From Burkholderiales bacterium (GTDB taxonomy: Bacteria; Pseudomonadota; Gammaproteobacteria; Burkholderiales; SG8-39): a stretch of DNA of 37,890 nt. Location: positions 1 to 37,890 of the forward strand of contig JAHDYJ010000027.1 in NCBI GenBank assembly GCA_023383795.1. Direction: 5' to 3'. Below the pieces are notes generated by a model. The model saw only the letters and a list, made by a program, of their open reading frames with translations, was not told the origin of the DNA and ran no database searches. Each line of letters starts with the position of its first letter. Positions within the stretch are counted from its first letter, which is position 1. Below are positions 32,403 through 37,890 of this stretch, piece after piece. The position numbers and the translations under genes are program-made.

Positions 32403-33665
32403 ATGAAGCCGAGAAACGCCTTCTATGCGCAATCCGGCGGCGTGACCGCCGTAATCAACGCGAGCGCCGCCGGCGTCATCGAGACCGCGCGCAAGCACAA
32501 GTCGAAGATCGGCAAGGTGTTCGCCGGGAGGAACGGCATCATCGGCGCGCTCGCCGAGGATCTGATCGACACCGGCAAGGAAAGCGCGCGCGCCATCGCC
32601 GCGCTCAAGCACACGCCGGGCGGCGCCTTCGGCTCGGCCCGCTACAAGCTGAAGCCCTTCGAGAAGGACCCCGCGCAATACGAGCGGCTGCTGGAGGTGT
32701 TCCGTGCGCACGACATCGGCTACTTCTTCTACAACGGCGGCGGCGACTCGGCCGACACGTGCCTGAAGGTGTCGCAGCTGGCCGGAAAGCTCGGCTACCC
32801 GCTGCAGGCGATCCACGTGCCGAAGACGGTGGACAACGATCTCCCGATCACCGACAACTGTCCCGGGTTCGGCTCGGTGGCGAAGTACGTCGCGGTCTCG
32901 ACGCGCGAGGCGACGCTCGACGTCGCCTCGATGGCGCTCACCTCGACCAAGGTGTTCATCGTCGAGGTCATGGGCCGCCACGCGGGGTGGATCGCGGCGG
33001 CGGGCGGCATGGCCTCGACGAAGGAGCTCGAGCTGCCGATCCTGATCCTCTTCCCGGAGGTGCCGTTCGACCAGCCGAAGTTCCTCGCGCGCGTCGACGA
33101 GACGGTGAAGAAGCACGGCTACTGCTCGGTGGTCGTCTCGGAGGGCGTCAAGGGGCCGGACGGCAAGTTCCTCTCCGACCAGGGCCTGCGCGACGCGTTC
33201 GGCCACGCCCAGCTCGGCGGCGTCGCGCCGGTGATCGCGAGCATGGTGAAGAGCGGGCTCGACCTCAAGTACCACTGGGCGGTCGCCGACTACCTGCAGC
33301 GCGCGGCGCGCCACATCGCTTCGAAGACCGACGTCGCGCAGTCCTACGCGATGGGAAGAGCGGCGGTCGAGCTCGCCCTCAAGGGGCACAACGCGGTGAT
33401 GCCGACCATCGTGCGCGTCTCGAACAGGCCGTACAAGTGGAAGGTCGGCACCGCGCCGCTCGACAAGGTGGCGAACGTCGAGAAGATGATGCCGGCGGAC
33501 TTCATCACCGCCGACGGCTTCGGCATCACCGAGAAGTGCCGCCAGTACCTCGCGCCGCTGATCCAGGGCGAGGACTACCCGCCGTACCGGAACGGACTGC
33601 CGGACTACGTGCGGCTGAAGAACACGGCGGTGCCCAAGAAGCTTGCCGCCGGCTTCAAGGTCTGA
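32403..33665 (+). CDS. Pyrophosphate-dependent 6-phosphofructokinase
   Basis: The 420-aa enzyme phosphorylates fructose-6-phosphate, probably reversibly with pyrophosphate in place of ATP. In the phosphoryl-donor site NGGGDSADT (residues 111-119) Asp115 stands where ATP enzymes have Gly, and PKTVDND (140-146) has Lys141 where ATP enzymes have Gly; this Asp/Lys pair marks PPi enzymes. The segment GRHAGWIAAAGG is the fructose-6-phosphate contact region. Length fits the PPi group (about 400-420) rather than bacterial ATP-PFK (320). CATAAT at 32357-32362 may be its -10. PPi use saves ATP, which suits energy-limited anoxic metabolism. A hydratase gene follows 17 bp later. Confidence 0.9.
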   Translation: MKPRNAFYAQSGGVTAVINASAAGVIETARKHKSKIGKVFAGRNGIIGALAEDLIDTGKESARAIAALKHTPGGAFGSARYKLKPFEKDPAQYERLLEVFRAHDIGYFFYNGGGDSADTCLKVSQLAGKLGYPLQAIHVPKTVDNDLPITDNCPGFGSVAKYVAVSTREATLDVASMALTSTKVFIVEVMGRHAGWIAAAGGMASTKELELPILILFPEVPFDQPKFLARVDETVKKHGYCSVVVSEGVKGPDGKFLSDQGLRDAFGHAQLGGVAPVIASMVKSGLDLKYHWAVADYLQRAARHIASKTDVAQSYAMGRAAVELALKGHNAVMPTIVRVSNRPYKWKVGTAPLDKVANVEKMMPADFITADGFGITEKCRQYLAPLIQGEDYPPYRNGLPDYVRLKNTAVPKKLAAGFKV

Positions 33666-33682
33666 CCGTCCGGGAGGAAGAC

Positions 33683-34516
33683 ATGGAGGCCGACCCGCTG
33701 GCGCAACGGCTGCTGGACGCCTGGGCCGCGCAGCGGCCGCTCGCACCGCTCTCGCAGACCGAGCCGGACTTCGACGTCGCGCGCGCCTACCGGGTGACCG
33801 AGGCGCTGCACCGGGCGCGCCTCGCGCGAGGCGATCGCCCGATCGGCCGCAAGATCGGGTTCACCAATCGCACCATCTGGTCCGAGTACGGGGTGTACGA
33901 GCCGATCTGGGGCTTCGTCTACGACCGGACCGTGCAGTTCCTCGACGGCCCGCGCGGGTCGCACCCGCTCGCGCGGCTGTTCGAGCCGCGCATCGAGCCC
34001 GAGATCGTGTTGCACTTCAAGGCGCCGCCGCCGGCGACCCGCGATGCCGAGCGGGGGAGGGGCCCCGCGGATCCCGAGAGCGAGATCCTGGCGTCGATCG
34101 ACTGGATCGCGCACGGCTTCGAGCTCGTGCAGAGCCCTTTCCCGCAGTGGAAGTTCAAGGTCGCAGATACCGTCGCCGTGAACGGGCTGCACGGCGCGCT
34201 GGTCGTGGGACCGAAGGTGCCGGTCGCCGAGATACCGGATTGCGCCCGCAAGCTGCGCGAGTTCAGGATCGCGCTCGCGCGCGGCGGCGTCGTGCGCGCC
34301 GAGGGCGGCGGTGCGAACGTGCTCGACAGCCCGCTGCTCGCGCTGGCGCACCTCGTCGAGGTGCTGCGCGGGCTGCCGCAGTTCCCTCCGGTCGCGGACG
34401 GCGAGATCGTGACCACCGGCACGCTCACTGCTGCGCTGCCCGTCGCGCCGGGCGAGACGTGGTCGACGACGCTTTCCGGGATCGAGTTGCCGGGGCTCGA
34501 GCTGGAGCTCGAGTGA
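33683..34516 (+). CDS. 2-keto-4-pentenoate hydratase / fumarylacetoacetase-fold protein
   Basis: The 277-aa protein belongs to the MhpD/FAH fold family, whose members hydrate 2-hydroxypenta-2,4-dienoate or decarboxylate oxalocrotonate during meta-cleavage of aromatics. GRKIGFTNRTIWSEYGVYEP near residues 52-71, then RIEPEIVLHF (metal-binding Glu pair) and GFELVQSPFPQWKFKVADTVAVNG are typical. GGAGGAAG precedes the ATG at 33683. It follows the PPi-PFK gene by 17 bp, so it may be co-transcribed, though the link in function is not obvious. Catabolic genes continue to the right. Substrate is not known. Confidence 0.85.
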   Translation: MEADPLAQRLLDAWAAQRPLAPLSQTEPDFDVARAYRVTEALHRARLARGDRPIGRKIGFTNRTIWSEYGVYEPIWGFVYDRTVQFLDGPRGSHPLARLFEPRIEPEIVLHFKAPPPATRDAERGRGPADPESEILASIDWIAHGFELVQSPFPQWKFKVADTVAVNGLHGALVVGPKVPVAEIPDCARKLREFRIALARGGVVRAEGGGANVLDSPLLALAHLVEVLRGLPQFPPVADGEIVTTGTLTAALPVAPGETWSTTLSGIELPGLELELE

Positions 34517-34589
34517 GTTGGCAGTGGGCAGTGGGAGTGGGCAGCAGGCAGGGCGATGCGAGCGTCTAGGCTTCGTTGAACTGCCAACT
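34514..34589. repeat. GGCAGTGG-type inverted repeat between convergent genes
   Basis: GAGTTGGCAGT (34514-34524) and ACTGCCAACTC (34579-34589) are perfect 11-bp inverted arms. The space between holds further GGGCAGTGGG and GTGGGCAGCAGG units, and TCCACTGCTCC follows the right arm. The block fills the gap between two converging genes and could end both transcripts, although no U tract is present. Confidence 0.65.
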
Positions 34590-34600
34590 CTCCACTGCTC

Positions 34601-35755
34601 CTAAATCACCCCCGCTCCCCGCAGCGCCGCGAGATCCTCCTCCGAGAAGCCCCAGTCGGCGAGCGCCGATTCGGTGTCGGCGCCGGGAAGCGGCGGGGCG
34701 TGGCGCACGCCGCCCGGCGTGCGCGAGAAGCGCGGGCCCGGCGCCGGCTGAGTCACGCCGGCGATCTCGACGAACCCCTCGCGGGCGCGGTTGTGCGGGT
34801 GGCGTGGCGCCTCGTCGAGATCCAGCACCGGCGCGAAGCACACGTCGGTGCCCTCGAGGAGCGCGCACCACTCGTCGCGCGTCCTGCCGCGGATCACCTC
34901 CGCGACGCGGCGCTTGCGCGCCGGCCATCTCGCCTCGTCGAACTGGTCGGCGAAGAGCGGGTCACCCGCGAGCCCGAGCTTCTCGAGCAGGAGCGCGTAG
35001 AACGGCGGCTCGATCGCGCCGAGCGTGATCCAGCGGCCGTCGGCGCACCGGTAGGCGTCGTAGAACGGCGCGCCCGAGTCGAGCAGGTTGGTGCCGGGCG
35101 CGTTCGACCACCGGCCGGCGGCCTTGAACGTGTAGAGGCCGTGCATCAGGAGCGCCGCGCCGTCGATCATCGCCGCGTCGATCACCTGACCCCGGCCGGA
35201 GCGCCGCGCCTCCAGGATGCCGCACGCGACGCCGAAGGCGAGGAACATGCCGCCGCCGCCGAAATCGGCGACCAGCGTCGGCGGCGCCCAAGGCGTGCCG
35301 CCCTCGCGCGCGCCGCAGTGGATCGCGCCGGTGAGCGACGCGTAGTTGACGTCGTGCCCCGCCGCCGCCGCGAGCGGCCCGGTCTGGCCCCAGCCGGTCA
35401 TGCGCGCGTAGACGAGCTTCGCGTTGCGCGCGAGGCAGGCATCCGGCGCGAGGCCGAGCCGCTCCATCACGCCGGGGCGATAGCCCTCGAGCAGCGCATC
35501 GGCCTGCGCGACGAGCCGCAGCGCGGCCTCGCGGCCCGCGGGCTTGCGCAGGTCGAGCCCAATCGAGCGCTTGCCGCGCATCGCGATCGCCGCGCGCCCC
35601 CAGGCGAAGTGCGGCACGGCCGGCGTCTCGTCCTGCGGCCGCTTGCGGTCGATCACGATCACGTCCGCGCCCATGTCGGCGAGCAGCATGCCGCCGAACG
35701 GCGCCGGCCCGATGCCGGCGAACTCGACGATCCTGATTCCCTGCAGCGGACCCAC
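34601..35755 (-). CDS. CaiB/BaiF CoA-transferase family protein, alpha-methylacyl-CoA racemase type
   Basis: The 384-aa protein belongs to the family III CoA-transferase fold and most resembles alpha-methylacyl-CoA racemase, which inverts the 2-methyl centre of acyl-CoA esters. LQGIRIVEFAGIGPAPFGGMLLADMGADV starts the protein, GHDVNYASLTG gives His134 and LVADFGGGGMFLAFG gives Asp164, spaced 30 residues apart as in bacterial racemases (His126/Asp156). RSIGLDLRKP is the usual CoA-binding stretch. The start is GTG at 35755 with AAGGGGGAA before it; longer in-frame starts add unrelated sequence. It probably serves branched-chain acyl-CoA breakdown, with catabolic neighbours. Confidence 0.88.
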   Translation of the reverse strand: MGPLQGIRIVEFAGIGPAPFGGMLLADMGADVIVIDRKRPQDETPAVPHFAWGRAAIAMRGKRSIGLDLRKPAGREAALRLVAQADALLEGYRPGVMERLGLAPDACLARNAKLVYARMTGWGQTGPLAAAAGHDVNYASLTGAIHCGAREGGTPWAPPTLVADFGGGGMFLAFGVACGILEARRSGRGQVIDAAMIDGAALLMHGLYTFKAAGRWSNAPGTNLLDSGAPFYDAYRCADGRWITLGAIEPPFYALLLEKLGLAGDPLFADQFDEARWPARKRRVAEVIRGRTRDEWCALLEGTDVCFAPVLDLDEAPRHPHNRAREGFVEIAGVTQPAPGPRFSRTPGGVRHAPPLPGADTESALADWGFSEEDLAALRGAGVI

Positions 35756-35871
35756 GCGATTCCCCCTTGCGCTCCGGTGACGCGCCGATGCTAGCAGCTT
35801 GTCGAAGGAGTCCGCCGCCGCACCGGAGGGGACATGACAAGGAAAGGGTCTTGCCGGGCGTGCGGGGCCGC

Positions 35872-35892
35872 GCCAAGCTGTGGTAGCTTGGC
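35872..35892. promoter_or_regulatory. Perfect inverted repeat, candidate operator
   Basis: GCCAAGCT (35872-35879) and AGCTTGGC (35885-35892) are perfect arms around GTGGT. It lies in the 169-bp region between the divergent racemase-like gene and the 84-aa gene, 33 bp before the latter's ATG. The form suits a TetR- or MarR-type operator or a small hairpin in the leader. Confidence 0.5.
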
Positions 35893-35924
35893 CACCCTGC
35901 GATCCACCGGAGGAGCAGTCGACG

Positions 35925-36179
35925 ATGACCCCACGGCGCGGCCTCACCATCCACTTCAATGACGGCAGTTCCGTCACGATCGAGTTTCCGGTCCAGGCGC
36001 CGAACGTTCACGCCCGCAAGCTCGTCGAGGAGGAGATCCTTAAGCGGCGCTTCCTCGCCGTCGAGGCCGACGGCGCGCTGCTCTATATCCCGTTCGAGAA
36101 CGTCAAGTACTTCACCCTGTTCCCGGCGGGCGACGAGCTGCCGAAGACGACGATCCGCGGCGCCACGATCGTCGCCTGA
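35925..36179 (+). CDS. 84-aa protein of unknown function upstream of an aldehyde dehydrogenase
   Basis: The product starts MTPRRGLTIHFNDGSSVTIEF and shows alternating beta-strand patterns, a helix (ARKLVEEEILKRRFL) and LLYIPFENVKYFTLFPAGDELP, so it is probably a compact alpha/beta domain. No family name is known to me. GGAGGAG lies correctly before the ATG at 35925; an in-frame upstream ATG at about 35880 would read through the inverted repeat and ribosome site and is rejected. It ends 31 bp before the aldehyde dehydrogenase gene, likely in one transcript. Confidence 0.75.
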   Translation: MTPRRGLTIHFNDGSSVTIEFPVQAPNVHARKLVEEEILKRRFLAVEADGALLYIPFENVKYFTLFPAGDELPKTTIRGATIVA

Positions 36180-36210
36180 TACCGCAACCGCATCCAGAGG
36201 AGGGACCGGC

Positions 36211-37779
36211 ATGAAACTCGCGAACTACGTCAGCGGCCGCTGGGTGGAAGGCGGCGGCCCGGGCACGGCGCTCGTCGACCCGGTCACCGGCGAGGAGCTC
36301 GCGCGGGCCTCGACCGAGGGCATCGACTTCGCCGCCGCGCTCGCGCACGCGCGCGCCGCCGGCGGGCCGGCGCTGCGCGCGCTGGGCTACGCCGAGCGCG
36401 CCGCGGCGCTCGTCAAGGTCGCCGACGTCCTGTCGGCGAACCGCAAGGAGTACTTCGAGATCGCGCTCAGGAACTCGGGCTCGCCCGAGGGCGACGCCGC
36501 GGTGGACATCGACGGCGCGATCTTCACGATCAAGTACTACGCGCGCGCCGCCGGCGCGCTCGGCGCGGCGCGCTATCTCAAGGACGGCGAGCTCGCGCGC
36601 CTCGGCAAGGACGAGGGCTTCCAGGGCCTGCACGTCGCGCTGCCGCTGCGCGGGGTCGCCGTGCTGATCAACGCGTTCAACTTCCCGGCGTGGGGGCTGT
36701 GGGAGAAGGCCGCGCCGGCGCTGCTGTCCGGCGTGCCGGTGCTCGCCAAGCCGGCGACGGCGACCGCGTGGCTCGCGCAGCGCATGGTCGAGGACGTGGT
36801 CAAGGCGGGCGTGCTGCCCGAGGGCGCGCTCTCGATCGTGTGCGGCGGCGCCGGAAACATGCTCGATCACGTCACCGGCGCGGACGCGGTCTCGTTCACC
36901 GGCTCGGCCGACACGGCGCTGCGCATCCGCGGCCATACCGCGCTCCTGCGCAACTCGACGCGCGTCAACGTCGAGGCCGACAGCCTGAACGTCGCGCTGC
37001 TCGGCCCGGACGCCGGGCCCGGTGCGCCGGAGTTCGACCTCCTCGTGCGCGAGGTGGTGCGCGAGATGACGCAGAAGGCGGGGCAGAAGTGCACCGCGAT
37101 CCGACGCGTGCTGGTGCCGGCCGCGGCGCGCGGCGCGGTCGAGGACGCCATCGTCGCGAAGCTCGGCAAGACCAGCGTCGGGAACCCGCGCAACAAGGAC
37201 GTTCGCATGGGACCGCTCGTCAGCCGGACGCAGCAGCGGGCCGCGCTCGAGGGCATCGCCGCGCTCAAACGCGAGGCGAGGGTCGTGTTCGACGGCGGCG
37301 CGGAGTTCAAGCCGGTCGACGCGGACCCGGCCAAGGCCGCGTTCGTGCCGCCCACGCTGCTCGCCTGCGACGACCCGCTCGCCGCGCGCGCGGTGCACGA
37401 CGTCGAGGTGTTCGGGCCGGCAGCGACCGTCGTTCCGTACGCGGACGCGGCGCAGGCGTTCGCCATCGCGCGCATGGGGCAGGGGTCGCTGGTGGCTTCG
37501 GTGTTCAGCGGCGATGCGAAGTTCCTGGCGGACGCGGCGGCCGAGCTCGCCGACAGCCACGGCCGCATCCTGGCGGTGAACGCCGCGGTCGGGCAGAGCC
37601 ACACCGGGCACGGCAACGTGATGCCGATGTGCCTGCACGGCGGGCCGGGGCGCGCCGGCGGCGGCGAGGAGCTCGGCGGCTTGCGCGCGCTCGCGTTCTA
37701 CCACCGCCGCGCCGCGGTCCAGGGCCACGTCGACGTGCTCGCCGCGATTGCCGCCGGCGCGGCCGACTTCAAGTACTGA
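36211..37779 (+). CDS. BoxD/PaaZ-type aldehyde dehydrogenase (3,4-dehydroadipyl-CoA semialdehyde dehydrogenase-like)
   Basis: The 522-aa NAD(P)-dependent aldehyde dehydrogenase matches the BoxD/PaaZ branch, which oxidises semialdehyde CoA thioesters formed by non-oxygenolytic ring cleavage of benzoyl-CoA or phenylacetyl-CoA. Catalytic Cys294 lies in KAGQKCTAIRR and the general base Glu255 in NVEADSLN. The branch-specific end GHGNVMPMCLHGGPGRAGGGEELGGLRALAFYHRR is present. PaaZ proteins carry an extra C-terminal MaoC hydratase domain; this one ends after the dehydrogenase part, as BoxD does. AGGAGGG precedes the ATG. No other box or paa gene is in the window, so the exact pathway is unproven. 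Confidence 0.87.
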   Translation: MKLANYVSGRWVEGGGPGTALVDPVTGEELARASTEGIDFAAALAHARAAGGPALRALGYAERAAALVKVADVLSANRKEYFEIALRNSGSPEGDAAVDIDGAIFTIKYYARAAGALGAARYLKDGELARLGKDEGFQGLHVALPLRGVAVLINAFNFPAWGLWEKAAPALLSGVPVLAKPATATAWLAQRMVEDVVKAGVLPEGALSIVCGGAGNMLDHVTGADAVSFTGSADTALRIRGHTALLRNSTRVNVEADSLNVALLGPDAGPGAPEFDLLVREVVREMTQKAGQKCTAIRRVLVPAAARGAVEDAIVAKLGKTSVGNPRNKDVRMGPLVSRTQQRAALEGIAALKREARVVFDGGAEFKPVDADPAKAAFVPPTLLACDDPLAARAVHDVEVFGPAATVVPYADAAQAFAIARMGQGSLVASVFSGDAKFLADAAAELADSHGRILAVNAAVGQSHTGHGNVMPMCLHGGPGRAGGGEELGGLRALAFYHRRAAVQGHVDVLAAIAAGAADFKY

Positions 37780-37782
37780 GGC

Positions 37783-37890
37783 TCAGGCGGCGGCGCCGAA
37801 GACGGTGCTCAGCATGCTGACCGACCCGATCTCGATGCCGTCGACCGCGACGCGCGCGGGCTCGCCGTCCGCCAGCGCGCCGAGGCAGTA
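37783..37890 (-). CDS. C-terminal end of an unidentified protein (cut by window edge)
   Basis: The minus strand is open from the right edge to a TGA at 37783-37785. It gives the last 35 residues of a longer protein, including LADGEPARVAVDGIEIG and ending VSMLSTVFGAAA. The frame uses GC-rich third positions like its neighbours, which supports it as coding. The gene converges on the aldehyde dehydrogenase gene with a 3-bp gap. Too little is present to name it. Confidence 0.6.
   Translation of the reverse strand, partial: YCLGALADGEPARVAVDGIEIGSVSMLSTVFGAAA

Overview
The window is high-GC DNA with dense, overlapping genes. Gene content and protein style suggest a betaproteobacterium (Burkholderiales or Rhodocyclales-like); this is inference, since no rRNA or other marker gene is present. 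All of it reads as chromosome. There is no phage, plasmid or transposase gene, no tRNA or rRNA gene and no CRISPR array that I could see.

The unifying feature is a 14-bp palindrome of the FNR/ANR/DNR type, TTGAY-N4-RTCAA, found seven times in clear form and once in weaker form. Every copy is intergenic, and most sit about 29-30 bp (centre to hexamer) from a plausible -10 element, which is class II activator geometry. The boxes head: a DksA/TraR-like protein plus two small proteins (1940); a divergent pair of a DJ-1/PfpI - PflX-like radical SAM - 49-aa membrane protein operon and a 91-aa unknown (4716); a divergent pair of ATP-dependent DNA ligase - SagB-like oxidoreductase and HPF/cold-shock fusion - archease - RtcB (7414); a HisC-like aminotransferase (14566) and a GpsA paralogue (14632); a BCAM0308-like zinc protein - RtcA - MJ1316-domain operon (22305); a divergent THUMP protein and second HPF (28117); and, weakly, a KefB-type antiporter operon facing PPi-phosphofructokinase (32315). 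This resembles the low-oxygen survival loci of Burkholderia and Pseudomonas relatives. Its unusual content is a nearly complete RNA-repair set (RtcB, archease, RtcA, MJ1316 domain) placed with ribosome-hibernation factors under the same palindrome.

Layout: 1-192 noncoding inverted repeats; 193-1920 GH57 glucan enzyme; 2006-5061 DksA-like, small proteins and the radical SAM operon; 5095-9978 ligase/SagB facing HPF-CSD/archease/RtcB; 10177-13364 KatG (OxyR-like site upstream) and a ZIP metal transporter; 13500-15681 HisC-like and GpsA; 15760-19833 an ABC importer; 19872-22266 an orphan MbcA/ParS-type antitoxin domain, a Tat-exported CapA protein and a Ddh-like dehydrogenase; 22375-24227 the RtcA operon; 24526-28540 MscS channel, small beta-rich protein, RNase Z-like protein, THUMP and HPF2; 28548-32236 KefB, two phosphoribosyltransferases and an apparently inactive hydrolase; 32403-37890 PPi-PFK, a hydratase, an AMACR-type CoA protein, an 84-aa unknown, a BoxD/PaaZ-like aldehyde dehydrogenase and a partial gene.

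Two copies of a dispersed noncoding element with matching inverted ends (GAACCTATCTCAAGA ... GAGATAGCTTC) lie at 16911-17064 and 24246-24469, and a second repeat type built on GGCAGTGG-like units occurs at 26400-26509 and 34514-34589. My reading of how the parts fit is inference: on oxygen loss a single activator would park ribosomes (two HPFs), adjust transcription (DksA-like), preserve or repair RNA (RtcB/archease, RtcA/MJ1316), shift glycolysis toward PPi-dependent phosphorylation and switch on several accessory enzymes.
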